From an uncultured Peptococcaceae bacterium (GTDB lineage: Bacteria > Bacillota > Desulfotomaculia > Desulfotomaculales > Desulfocucumaceae): DNA of 16,459 nt. Positions within the stretch are counted from its first letter, which is position 1; the number at the start of each line of letters is the position of its first letter. Positions 1-6,211 of this stretch are shown here, piece by piece. The notes below the pieces were generated by a model. It did not search any database. It saw only the letters and a list, made by a program, of their open reading frames with translations, and was not told where the DNA came from. The stretch spans positions 1 through 16,459 of the forward strand of contig CATZDY010000056.1 in assembly GCA_958417755.1 (NCBI GenBank). Direction: 5' to 3'. Position numbers and translations under genes: made by a program.

Positions 1-692
1 ATCAAGGGAGATTAACTGTCAGGCATAGAGGTGGCGGGCACAAACGACAATACCGCATTATTGATTTTAAAAGAATGAAAGATGGCATTCCAGCAAAAGT
101 AGCAACCATTGAGTATGATCCAAATCGTTCAGCTCGGATCGCTTTACTGCATTATGCTGATGGCGAAAAAAGTTACATGTTAGCTCCTGTAGGGCTAAAA
201 GTTGGAATGACAGTAGTTTCGGGTGCTGACGCTGATATTAAAGTAGGGAACACATTGCCTTTACGGAATATCCCTGTGGGTACAATGGTGCATAACATAG
301 AAATGTATCCTAATGGTGGGGGGCAATTGGTTCGTTCCGCTGGTACTTCAGCCCAATTGATGGCGAAAGAAGGTAAATACGCCAATGTCCGTTTGCCATC
401 AGGAGAGATGCGGCTGTTATTGCAAGATTGTCGTGCAACCATTGGGCAAGTGGGTAATGTTGACCATGAAAATATTACCATTGGAAAGGCAGGCCGTAAA
501 CGCTGGCTGGGCATTCGTCCCACAGTAAGAGGTGTTGTCATGAACCCTGTGGATCACCCTCATGGTGGTGGGGAAGGTCGTTCACCCATTGGTCGAAATC
601 CTGTTACACCTTGGGGTAAACCCGCTTTAGGCGCTCGTACGAGAAAAAATAAACCTAGCGATAAATTAATCGTAAAAAGGCGTACAAAATAG
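1..692 (+). CDS. rplB: 50S ribosomal protein L2, 5'-truncated by window edge
   Basis: Large-subunit protein L2, which binds 23S rRNA near the peptidyl-transferase centre and helps join the subunits. The open frame enters at base 3 and begins QGRLTVRHRGGGHKRQYR, a conserved internal L2 stretch, so the gene starts upstream of the window. About 229 residues are visible of a usual ~275, so roughly 45 N-terminal residues are missing. The ATG at 75 lies in frame but inside the conserved region and is not the start. The C-terminal signature NPVDHPHGGGEGRSPIG is intact and contains the histidine linked to peptidyl-transferase function in L2. It ends with a basic KRRTK tail, normal for the family. It is followed after 46 nt by rpsS, the standard S10-operon order. 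Confidence 0.98.
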   Translation, partial: QGRLTVRHRGGGHKRQYRIIDFKRMKDGIPAKVATIEYDPNRSARIALLHYADGEKSYMLAPVGLKVGMTVVSGADADIKVGNTLPLRNIPVGTMVHNIEMYPNGGGQLVRSAGTSAQLMAKEGKYANVRLPSGEMRLLLQDCRATIGQVGNVDHENITIGKAGRKRWLGIRPTVRGVVMNPVDHPHGGGEGRSPIGRNPVTPWGKPALGARTRKNKPSDKLIVKRRTK

Positions 693-738
693 TCTGCATT
701 TGCATGCTTAGATTTCTATGTTGAAAGGAGGCTAACCG

Positions 739-1023
739 ATGGGTCGTTCCCTTAAAAAAGGACCTTATTGTGATGAAAAGCTGTTGAAAAAGGTTGAAGC
801 CATGACAGCTGAAGGCAATAAACGTGTGATAAAAACATGGTCTCGCCGTTCCACCATATTTCCAGAGATGATTGGACATACTTTGGCTGTTCATGATGGT
901 CGGAAACATATTCCTGTATATATTACAGAAGATATGGTAGGACATAAGTTGGGAGAATTTGCACCTACAAGGTTATTCCGGGGGCATGGTCACCACACCG
1001 AAAGGTCTACTTCTTTGAAGTAG
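739..1023 (+). CDS. rpsS: 30S ribosomal protein S19
   Basis: Small-subunit head protein S19, which works with S13 near the A site and contacts 16S rRNA. It has 94 residues, the usual length. The start MGRSLKKGPYCDEKLLKKV and the conserved segments KTWSRRSTIFPEMIGHTLAVHDGRKH and KLGEFAPTR are all present. The start is ATG, preceded by AAAGGAGG at good spacing. It lies between rplB and rplV, as in nearly all bacteria, and is presumably co-transcribed with them. Confidence 0.98.
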   Translation: MGRSLKKGPYCDEKLLKKVEAMTAEGNKRVIKTWSRRSTIFPEMIGHTLAVHDGRKHIPVYITEDMVGHKLGEFAPTRLFRGHGHHTERSTSLK

Positions 1024-1047
1024 CAGCATGATAAAGGGGGTATATCA

Positions 1048-1410
1048 ATGGCAGAGGGTAATGGAGCGAAAGCCATAGCCAAATATATTCGGATTTCCCC
1101 CCGCAAGGTGCGCCTGGTGGTGGACCTAATCCGGGGCAAGGATGTACGAGAGGCTTTGGCGATATTAAAATATACGCCCCAAAGGGCGTCAGAACCAGTG
1201 GCAAAAGTGGTAAAATCAGCAGCAGCCAATGCTGAACATAATTATGATATGGTAAAAGATGATTTGTATGTGGCTGAATGTTATGTAGATCAAGGCCCCA
1301 CATTAAAGCGTTATCAGCCAAGAGCTCGGGGAAGAGCTGATGTGATGCGTAAGCGGACCAGCCATATTACTGTGGTGGTAAAAGAAAAAACAGAAGCGAA
1401 GGAGGGTTAG
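1048..1410 (+). CDS. rplV: 50S ribosomal protein L22
   Basis: L22 lines the nascent-peptide exit tunnel with a long beta-hairpin and contacts all 23S rRNA domains. The product is 120 residues. The core IRISPRKVRLVVDLIRGKDVREAL is clear, and the tunnel hairpin PTLKRYQPRARGRADVMRKRTSHITVVV (about residues 84-112) is intact, with the RARGRA tip where macrolide-resistance changes occur in other species. No such change can be judged from the sequence alone. The start ATG follows AAAGGGGG. The N-terminal MAEGNGAKA extension before the conserved core is short and variable in the family. The stop is 1 nt before the rpsC start, implying translational coupling. Confidence 0.98.
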   Translation: MAEGNGAKAIAKYIRISPRKVRLVVDLIRGKDVREALAILKYTPQRASEPVAKVVKSAAANAEHNYDMVKDDLYVAECYVDQGPTLKRYQPRARGRADVMRKRTSHITVVVKEKTEAKEG

Positions 1411-1411
1411 C

Positions 1412-2080
1412 GTGGGGCAAAAAGTACATCCAAAAGGATTGCGGATTGGCATAATCAAAGACTGGGATGGTAAATGGTTTGCCAATAAAAAAGATTTTGC
1501 AGCTCTTCTGGAAGAGGATGTTAGAGTTCGCAATTTTGTTAAAAAGAAATTATTTCATTCTGGGATTTCTAGGGTTCAAATAGAAAGGGCTGCGAATCGA
1601 GTCAAGATAACCATTCATACAGCCAAACCCGGTATAGTCATTGGTCGTGGCGGTGCTGAGGTTGAAAACCTTCGGGTTCAGCTAGAGAAAATGACCAAAA
1701 AACAAGTACATGTAAACATTGCAGAAATAAAAGTGCCGGAATTAGATGCACAATTGGTAGCTGAAAATGTGGCTGCTCAAATAGAAAGAAGAACAGCTTT
1801 TAGAAGAGCCATGAAGCAAGCAGTATCCCGTTCTATGAAAATGGGGGCCAAAGGAATTAAAATTGCTTGCGGTGGAAGACTTGCTGGGGCCGAAATTGCC
1901 CGTTCTGAATGGTATAGTGAAGGAAAGGTTCCTTTGCATACTTTACGAGCAGACATTGATTATGGAACAGCTGAAGCAAATACCACATATGGGAAAATTG
2001 GTATAAAAGTATGGATTTATAAGGGAGAAGTACTGCCGGAAGCAAAGGTTAGCCCTGCTGTCGGTCAAGGAGGCGAATAA
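1412..2080 (+). CDS. rpsC: 30S ribosomal protein S3
   Basis: S3 sits at the mRNA entry channel of the 30S subunit and contributes to mRNA unwinding. The product is 222 residues, of usual length, beginning MGQKVHPKGLRIGIIKDWDGKW. A type-2 KH RNA-binding domain is visible, with its GxxG loop GRGG at about residues 78-81 (in PGIVIGRGGAEVENL). The C-terminal domain carries GRLAGAEIARSEW and GKVPLHTLRADIDYG. The start is GTG, with GGAGGG overlapping the end of rplV. rplP begins 5 nt after its stop, the tight S10-operon arrangement. Confidence 0.98.
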   Translation: MGQKVHPKGLRIGIIKDWDGKWFANKKDFAALLEEDVRVRNFVKKKLFHSGISRVQIERAANRVKITIHTAKPGIVIGRGGAEVENLRVQLEKMTKKQVHVNIAEIKVPELDAQLVAENVAAQIERRTAFRRAMKQAVSRSMKMGAKGIKIACGGRLAGAEIARSEWYSEGKVPLHTLRADIDYGTAEANTTYGKIGIKVWIYKGEVLPEAKVSPAVGQGGE

Positions 2081-2085
2081 GCTCG

Positions 2086-2517
2086 ATGCTTATACCTAAG
2101 AGAGTAAAATATCGTAAACAACACCGCCCGGATCTCAGAGGAAAAGCAAAAGGCGGTACAGAAGTTGGTTTTGGTGAATTTGGTTTACAAGCATTAGAAG
2201 CTGCTTGGATTACCAGCAGGCAAATAGAAGCCGCTCGTATTGCTATGACACGTTATATTAAGCGTGGTGGTAAAGTTTGGATTCGAATATTTCCTGATAG
2301 ACCGATTACCCAGAAGCCCGCAGAAACCCGTATGGGAAGCGGTAAGGGTGCCCCTGAATATTGGGTAGCAGTGGTGAAGCCTGGTAGAATGCTATTTGAG
2401 TTGGCTGGTGTAAGTGAAGAAATTGCCAAGGAAGCAATGCGTTTAGCCTCTCATAAGTTGCCCATCAAAACAAAGTTTGTCAAACGCGGGGAAGTAGGTG
2501 AGGCAAATGAAAGTTAA
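2086..2517 (+). CDS. rplP: 50S ribosomal protein L16
   Basis: L16 binds 23S rRNA near the A-site tRNA elbow and central protuberance and is needed late in 50S assembly. The product is 143 residues. The family signatures MLIPKRVKYRKQHRPDLRG, KGGTEVGFGEFGLQALEAAWIT, RYIKRGGKVWIRIFPD and the RMGSGKGAPEYWVAVVKPG loop are complete, and it ends GEANES like many Bacillota L16s. Its ATG lies 5 nt after rpsC; AAGGAGG near the end of rpsC is its binding site. Its last 11 nt overlap the start of rpmC, so the two are almost certainly translationally coupled. Confidence 0.98.
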   Translation: MLIPKRVKYRKQHRPDLRGKAKGGTEVGFGEFGLQALEAAWITSRQIEAARIAMTRYIKRGGKVWIRIFPDRPITQKPAETRMGSGKGAPEYWVAVVKPGRMLFELAGVSEEIAKEAMRLASHKLPIKTKFVKRGEVGEANES

Positions 2518-2710
2518 AGAGTTGAGAGAATTGACAGATGCTGAGCTGAACAAAAAAATAGAAGATTCAAAGGATGAACTTTTTAAATTGAGGTTTAGGC
2601 TTGCCACCGGGCAATTGGATAACCCTATGCGTCTGAAAGAAGTTCGTCGTAATATTGCCCGGGCTAAGACAATTCAGCGTCAAAGGGAATTGGGCATTCA
2701 GCAGGTTTAG
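2507..2710 (+). CDS. rpmC: 50S ribosomal protein L29
   Basis: L29 is a small helical-hairpin protein at the tunnel exit, part of the docking area for nascent-chain factors. I chose the ATG at 2507, giving 67 residues (MKVKELRELTDAELNKKI...). It matches the typical L29 start and has GGTGAG just upstream. A GTG at 2498 would add only three residues and would overlap that binding site. The core KDELFKLRFRLATGQLDNPMRLKEVRRNIARAKT is canonical. It overlaps the end of rplP by 11 nt in another frame. Confidence 0.96.
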   Translation: MKVKELRELTDAELNKKIEDSKDELFKLRFRLATGQLDNPMRLKEVRRNIARAKTIQRQRELGIQQV

Positions 2711-2731
2711 CCTTTGAAGGAGGTAGTGCAG

Positions 2732-2995
2732 TTGGAAGGCCGTAATTTACGGAAAACACGTATTGGCCGTGTGGTCAGTGATAAAATGGATAAAACTGTG
2801 GTAGTAGCAGTGGAAACGTTGGTAAGACATCCATTGTATCAAAGAACAGTAAGACATACCAAGAAATTTAAGGCCCATGATGAAGAAAATACCTGTCGTA
2901 TTGGCGATAAAGTAAAAATCATGGAAACCAGGCCGCTTTCCAAAGATAAGCGTTGGAGAATCACTGAAATATTGGAACGGGGCGAACAAATATAA
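2732..2995 (+). CDS. rpsQ: 30S ribosomal protein S17
   Basis: S17 is a primary 16S rRNA-binding protein with an OB fold. With a TTG start at 2732 the product is 87 residues, MEGRNLRKTRIGRVVSDKMDKTVVVAVE..., the expected length. The start is decided by AAGGAGGT at 2717-2724, seven nt upstream. The earlier in-frame TTG at 2714 overlaps that site, and a GTG at 2726 would be only 1 nt from it. The conserved stretches HPLYQRTVRHTKKFKAHDE and GDKVKIMETRPLSKDKRW are present. It is the last gene of the S10 block; 66 nt with a hairpin separate it from rplN. Confidence 0.95.
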   Translation: MEGRNLRKTRIGRVVSDKMDKTVVVAVETLVRHPLYQRTVRHTKKFKAHDEENTCRIGDKVKIMETRPLSKDKRWRITEILERGEQI

Positions 2996-3014
2996 AGAAA
3001 TGATTTTAGGTTTA

Positions 3015-3037
3015 GGCTGACCGGTAAAACCGGAGCC
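3015..3037 (+). promoter_or_regulatory. Hairpin between rpsQ and rplN
   Basis: The sequence shows a stem of GGCT (3015-3018) plus CCGGT (3021-3025) against ACCGG (3029-3033) plus AGCC (3034-3037), with a 2-nt GA bulge and an AAA loop: nine pairs, mostly G-C. It ends about 8 nt before the AAGGGAGGT ribosome binding site of rplN and has no T-run after it, so it is not an intrinsic terminator. It marks the S10/spc junction. A role in mRNA stability, processing or translational control is inference. Confidence 0.5.
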
Positions 3038-3061
3038 AACGGTGAAGGGAGGTAGATAGAT

Positions 3062-3430
3062 GTGATTCAACCCCAAACCATATTAAAAGTGGCGGATAAC
3101 ACCGGTGCTCGTAAACTGATGTGTATAAAAGTATTGGGTGGCTCCATGCGTCGTTATGCCAGTGTTGGTGATATCATTGTTTGTTCTGTGAAAGAAGCTA
3201 CGCCAGGCGGCGTTGTTAAGAAAGGCGAAGTAGTGAAATGTGTGGTCGTAAGGACAGTGAAAGAAGTGCCTCGTCCAGACGGTTCCTATATTAAATTTGA
3301 TGAAAATGCCGCTGTTGTTGTACGGGATGATAAAAGTCCTCGGGGAACTCGTATATTTGGTCCTGTGGCAAGGGAGCTACGTGATCGGGATTTTATGAAA
3401 ATTGTTTCCTTGGCTCCTGAAGTGTTATAA
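3062..3430 (+). CDS. rplN: 50S ribosomal protein L14
   Basis: L14 forms intersubunit bridges and is the binding partner of RsfS and release-related factors on the 50S. The product is 122 residues, canonical length, beginning MIQPQTILKVADNTGARKLMCIKVLGGS, with GDIIVCSVKEATPGGVVKKGEVVKCVVVRT and a clear C-terminal RELRDRDFMKIVSLAPEVL. The start is GTG, supported by the universal MIQ N-terminus and by AAGGGAGGT 8 nt upstream. Oddly, an out-of-frame ATG begins two bases earlier and is followed at once by TGA (ATGTGA), a start-stop pair overlapping the real start. First gene of the spc block. Confidence 0.97.
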   Translation: MIQPQTILKVADNTGARKLMCIKVLGGSMRRYASVGDIIVCSVKEATPGGVVKKGEVVKCVVVRTVKEVPRPDGSYIKFDENAAVVVRDDKSPRGTRIFGPVARELRDRDFMKIVSLAPEVL

Positions 3431-3481
3431 CAACATAAGGATGCTTAAAAAGATTGTTTTTAATAAAATGGGCCAAAAAAG

Positions 3482-3497
3482 ATGGGACTTTTCCCAT
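3482..3497 (+). promoter_or_regulatory. Short hairpin in the rplN-rplX gap
   Basis: ATGGGA (3482-3487) and TCCCAT (3492-3497) form a 6-bp stem with a 4-nt loop. On the + strand there is no following T-run. Read on the minus strand the same stem is followed by C and six T residues, so it resembles a weak rho-independent terminator for antisense transcripts. The gap of 111 nt otherwise contains only the rplX ribosome binding site (GGGGAGGT). Function is uncertain. Confidence 0.3.
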
Positions 3498-3541
3498 GCA
3501 ATAACCAAAGGGCGAGTTAACCGTAAGGGGAGGTGCGATAG

Positions 3542-3862
3542 ATGCCTAAAGTTCATGTAAAAAAAGGCGATACGGTTTTGGTGACAGCTGGAAAACATAA
3601 AGGTAAAAAAGGAAAAGTTGTTTCTGTGGAACCAGCAAAGAGCCGCCTTATCATAGAAGATATCAATGTGGTGAAACGTCATACCAAGCCGACCCGTCAA
3701 TTGCCCCAAGGGGGAATTATGGAAAAAGAGGCGCCTGTGCACAGTTCAAACGTAATGCTGTATTGTAGCAAATGCAATCAACCCACCAGAATAAAAAAGA
3801 AATTATTAGAAGATGGGAAAAAAGTGCGGGAATGCAAGCATTGCGGGGAAGTGCTGGGCTAG
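3542..3862 (+). CDS. rplX: 50S ribosomal protein L24, zinc-ribbon form
   Basis: L24 is an assembly initiator of the large subunit that binds 23S domain I near the tunnel exit. The 106 residues start MPKVHVKKGDTVLVTAGKHKGKKGKVV, a KOW motif. The segment NVVKRHTKPTRQLPQGGIMEKEAPVHSSNVMLY is typical. The C-terminus has Cys at about 75, 78, 98 and 101 (CSKC...CKHC), which probably binds zinc. The ATG start has GGGGAGGT upstream. It is separated from rplN by 111 nt and from rplE by 88 nt, both longer than usual gaps within a tight ribosomal operon. Confidence 0.98.
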   Translation: MPKVHVKKGDTVLVTAGKHKGKKGKVVSVEPAKSRLIIEDINVVKRHTKPTRQLPQGGIMEKEAPVHSSNVMLYCSKCNQPTRIKKKLLEDGKKVRECKHCGEVLG

Positions 3863-3869
3863 AGATACT

Positions 3870-3930
3870 CAGAACATACATAATCCTTTCCTGTGTTCAT
3901 GCATAAATCAAGTAAATTCAGTATGTTCTG
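3870..3930 (+). promoter_or_regulatory. 10-bp inverted repeat in front of rplE
   Basis: CAGAACATAC (3870-3879) and GTATGTTCTG (3921-3930) are perfect reverse complements with 41 nt between them. The right arm ends 5 nt before the rplE ribosome binding site (AAGGAGGG, 3936-3943). In E. coli the S8 repressor acts at the start of L5 in the same operon, so the location is suggestive; I do not see sequence proof of an S8 site here. It could instead be a DNA operator or a stability element. Confidence 0.4.
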
Positions 3931-3950
3931 TTCGGAAGGAGGGAATTTGG

Positions 3951-4493
3951 GTGTCAAGATTGAAGGAAAAGTATAGAAGCCAGGTTATTGATGCCATGAT
4001 GAAAAAATTTCAATATAAAAATGTCATGGAAGTACCCAAACTGGAAAAAGTTGTCGTCAATATTGGTGTTGGCGAAGCAATTCAAAATAGCAAAGCAATG
4101 GACGCAGCGGTAGGAGATTTGACCATCATTACTGGTCAACAGCCAGTGGTTACCAAAGCAAAAAAATCTATTGCTGCTTTTAAGTTACGTGAGGGAATGA
4201 AAATAGGTTGTAAAGTAACCTTACGGGGAGATAAAATGTATAATTTTGTAGATAAATTGGTTAGCATTGCTCTTCCCCGGGTACGTGACTTTAGAGGACT
4301 TTCTCCTAAATCATTTGATGGTAGAGGGAATTATAGCTTAGGAATCAAAGAGCAATTGATTTTTCCTGAGATAGAATACGATAAAATTGATAAGGTAAGA
4401 GGCATGGATATCATTTTTGTCACCACTGCTCGTACTGATGAAGAAGCCAGGGAACTCTTACGCTTAATGGGAATGCCTTTTAAAGCGGCATAA
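3951..4493 (+). CDS. rplE: 50S ribosomal protein L5
   Basis: L5 is a 5S rRNA-binding protein of the central protuberance that contacts S13 and P-site tRNA. I start at GTG 3951 (MSRLKEKYRSQVIDAMMKKFQYKN), giving 180 residues, the normal size, with AAGGAGGG seven nt upstream. The frame happens to stay open further upstream to 3813, but that part overlaps rplX and has no resemblance to L5. Signatures seen: PKLEKVVVNIGVGEAIQNSKAMD, GQQPVVTKAKKSIAAFKLREGMKIGCKVTLRG, ALPRVRDFRGLSPKSFDGRGNYSLGIKEQLIFPEI, and MDIIFVTTARTDEEARELL at the end. Confidence 0.98.
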   Translation: MSRLKEKYRSQVIDAMMKKFQYKNVMEVPKLEKVVVNIGVGEAIQNSKAMDAAVGDLTIITGQQPVVTKAKKSIAAFKLREGMKIGCKVTLRGDKMYNFVDKLVSIALPRVRDFRGLSPKSFDGRGNYSLGIKEQLIFPEIEYDKIDKVRGMDIIFVTTARTDEEARELLRLMGMPFKAA

Positions 4494-4497
4494 TGAT

Positions 4498-4513
4498 TGA
4501 GATATTTATCTCA
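4498..4513 (+). promoter_or_regulatory. Small hairpin after rplE stop
   Basis: TGAGAT (4498-4503) and ATCTCA (4508-4513) form a perfect 6-bp stem with an ATTT loop, beginning 4 nt after the rplE stop. No T-run follows, so termination is unlikely. It is the only structure I see in the 74-nt rplE-rpsN gap, which then holds the GGGGGGAAG binding site of rpsN. It may slow 3' exonucleases; that is inference. Confidence 0.3.
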
Positions 4514-4567
4514 GGTAGGGATGTCTTCGTCTGTTTCGTAATGATTCCAACATAAGGGGGGAAGATA

Positions 4568-4753
4568 GTGGCGAAAAAATCCATGATCAATCGATGTGCG
4601 CAAGAGCCAAAATTTAAAGTAAGAAGATACAATCGTTGTAAATTGTGTGGGCGGCCACATGCATATATGCGTAAGTTCGGAATTTGTAGAATATGCTTTA
4701 GGGAACTTTCTTATCGCGGAGAAATTCCGGGTGTACGTAAGGCCAGTTGGTAA
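4568..4753 (+). CDS. rpsN: 30S ribosomal protein S14, type Z (zinc-binding)
   Basis: S14 is a late-assembling 30S head protein. The 61 residues (MAKKSMINRCAQEPKFKVRRYNRCKLCGRPH...) are the short zinc form: Cys at about 24, 27, 40 and 43 give CxxC-x12-CxxC. The ending FRELSYRGEIPGVRKASW is diagnostic. The start is GTG, with GGGGGGAAG upstream. The zinc-independent long form is not present in this window. The next gene, rpsH, follows after 21 nt, the usual spc order. Confidence 0.98.
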   Translation: MAKKSMINRCAQEPKFKVRRYNRCKLCGRPHAYMRKFGICRICFRELSYRGEIPGVRKASW

Positions 4754-4774
4754 TCTGGGAGGAGGTTTTTGTGC

Positions 4775-5173
4775 ATGGTCATGACTGATCCCGTAGCCGA
4801 CTTCTTGACCCGTATTCGCAATGCCAACACTGTATATCATGAAAAAGTGGAGGCGCCAGCTTCAAAAATGAAGAAGGCAATTGCTGATATATTAAAAGAA
4901 GAAGGCTTCATTAGGGAATGTGAATATGTAGCAGATGGTAAACAAGGGATTATTAGAGTATATTTACGGTATGGTCCAGAAAAAGAAAGAGTAATCACAG
5001 GAATTAAGAGAATTAGTAAACCTGGATTGAGAGTATATGCAAGAAAAGATGCGATTCCCAAGGTATTGGGTGGTTTGGGAATGGCGGTTATCTCTACTTC
5101 CAAGGGAATCATGTCTGACAAACAGGCTAGAAAGCTCGGGCTTGGTGGCGAAGTTGTTTGTTATGTATGGTAA
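4775..5173 (+). CDS. rpsH: 30S ribosomal protein S8
   Basis: S8 is a primary 16S rRNA binder of the central domain and, in E. coli, the translational repressor of the spc operon. I start at ATG 4775 (MVMTDPVADFLTRIRNANTVYHEKVEAPASKMK...), giving 132 residues. The GGAGGT at 4761-4766 is 8 nt away, and MVMTDP matches Bacillota S8. A TTG at 4769 would be 2 nt from the binding site; an ATG at 4781 would also be possible, losing MV. The C-terminal RNA-binding signature GLGMAVISTSKGIMSDKQARKLGLGGEVVCYVW is intact. Confidence 0.96.
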   Translation: MVMTDPVADFLTRIRNANTVYHEKVEAPASKMKKAIADILKEEGFIRECEYVADGKQGIIRVYLRYGPEKERVITGIKRISKPGLRVYARKDAIPKVLGGLGMAVISTSKGIMSDKQARKLGLGGEVVCYVW

Positions 5174-5182
5174 GCTGAAAGT

Positions 5183-5208
5183 TTGAATAAAAGATTGAAT
5201 GATACAAT
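5183..5208 (+). promoter_or_regulatory. Possible internal promoter upstream of rplF
   Basis: An extended -10 element, TGATACAAT at 5200-5208, fits the TGnTATAAT pattern with one mismatch. The nearest -35-like hexamer is TTGAAT at 5183-5188, but the 14-nt spacer is short, so any activity would rely on the extended -10. It lies in the 86-nt rpsH-rplF gap, upstream of a hairpin. This is a weak call made from pattern only. Confidence 0.2.
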
Positions 5209-5219
5209 ATATGTGAGCG

Positions 5220-5238
5220 CATTGGTTGGAAACCAATG
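5220..5238 (+). promoter_or_regulatory. Hairpin upstream of the rplF ribosome binding site
   Basis: CATTGGTT (5220-5227) and AACCAATG (5231-5238) are perfect reverse complements around a GGA triloop; an outer G·U pair (5219/5239) could extend the stem. The 3' arm ends 7 nt before AAGGAGGT (5246-5253). There is no T-run, so it is not a terminator. It could be a translational operator or a stabilising 5' stem for a transcript starting at the candidate promoter just upstream (inference). Confidence 0.5.
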
Positions 5239-5259
5239 TTGAAACAAGGAGGTGCAAAT

Positions 5260-5802
5260 GTGTCCAGAATTGGTAAACAGCCCATTTCCTTGCCTCAGGG
5301 CGTTGAGGTGCAGATTGAAGGAAGTACAGTGAAGGTAAAGGGTCCCAAAGGCAAGTTGGAAAGAGAATTGCACCGGGATATGGTGATTCGTTTAACAGAT
5401 GGCAATTTGGTGGTTGAAGCACCGCTTGCCAAGCAATTGAAACCTTTGTATGGTTTAACCAGGACTTTATTAAACAATATGGTTGTTGGCGTTACCACTG
5501 GCTTTGAAAAAAATCTAGAGCTAAATGGTGTTGGCTATAAAGCAACCAAACAAGGCAACAAGTTGGTTTTAAATGTTGGTTATTCCCATCCAGTGGAAAT
5601 TACCCCGCCAGAGGGAATTGAAATCGATGTGCCAGCTGCCACAAAAATTGTGGTAAAAGGGATGGATAAAGAAAAAGTTGGGGCAATTGCTGCTAACATT
5701 CGTTCAGTAAGGGAGCCGGAGCCATATAAAGGAAAAGGTATTCGATATGAAACTGAACGGGTTCGCCGTAAAGTTGGGAAAGCAGGTAAAGCCAAGGGCT
5801 AA
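5260..5802 (+). CDS. rplF: 50S ribosomal protein L6
   Basis: L6 binds 23S rRNA near the sarcin-ricin loop and the factor-binding site. With GTG at 5260 (MSRIGKQPISLPQGVEVQIEGSTVKVKGPKGKLER...) it has 180 residues, typical for L6. AAGGAGGT ends 6 nt upstream. The frame is open back to 5236, but those codons include the binding site. Two L6 repeats are visible, and the C-terminal signature PEPYKGKGIRYETERVRRKVGKAGK is complete. An overlapping out-of-frame ATG sits two bases before the GTG and would encode only a 24-codon peptide. Confidence 0.97.
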   Translation: MSRIGKQPISLPQGVEVQIEGSTVKVKGPKGKLERELHRDMVIRLTDGNLVVEAPLAKQLKPLYGLTRTLLNNMVVGVTTGFEKNLELNGVGYKATKQGNKLVLNVGYSHPVEITPPEGIEIDVPAATKIVVKGMDKEKVGAIAANIRSVREPEPYKGKGIRYETERVRRKVGKAGKAKG

Positions 5803-5819
5803 AAAAGGAGCTGACTCGT

Positions 5820-6182
5820 GTGATTAAAAAAGCCGATCGCAATAAACTGCGGGCCAAACGCCAGGTCAGGGTGCGGAATAAAATATTTGGCACTTCCCTA
5901 CGCCCTAGATTGAATGTATACCGCAGTGTCAATCACATTTATGCGCAAATTATAGATGATGAAAAAGGTTGTACTTTGGTGGCTGCCTCTACCTTATCTC
6001 CTGAATTAAAAGGGAAAGATGGGGGAAATAAGGAAGCAGCCAAAGCAGTGGGTGATTTAATCGCCAAAAAAGCATTGGACAAAGGTGTCAAAACGGTGGT
6101 TTTTGATCGGGCAGGCTATATTTATCATGGTAGGATTAAAGAATTGGCTGATGCTGCCAGAGAAGCTGGATTGAACTTTTGA
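5820..6182 (+). CDS. rplR: 50S ribosomal protein L18
   Basis: L18 binds 5S rRNA and helps attach it to the 50S central protuberance together with L5. The product is 120 residues: a basic N-terminus, MIKKADRNKLRAKRQVRVRNKIFGTSLRPRLNVYRSVNHIYAQIIDDEKG, then LVAASTLSPEL and the C-terminal VVFDRAGYIYHGRIKELADAAREAGLNF. The start is GTG, with AAGGAG nine nt upstream, 17 nt after rplF. The GTGTG sequence offers a second out-of-frame GTG two bases earlier, but only the chosen frame gives L18. Confidence 0.97.
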   Translation: MIKKADRNKLRAKRQVRVRNKIFGTSLRPRLNVYRSVNHIYAQIIDDEKGCTLVAASTLSPELKGKDGGNKEAAKAVGDLIAKKALDKGVKTVVFDRAGYIYHGRIKELADAAREAGLNF

Positions 6183-6211
6183 CCAAAAATGAGTAATAAG
6201 GAGGGAAGCTG

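Noticed and set aside
3813..3950. In-frame upstream extension of rplE to 3813
   Set aside because: It overlaps rplX, shows no L5 similarity, and a GTG with an ideal ribosome binding site at 3951 gives the normal 180-residue protein.
4498..4513. Intrinsic terminator after rplE
   Set aside because: The stem is followed by GGTAGGG, not a T-run, and the operon continues in the same direction.
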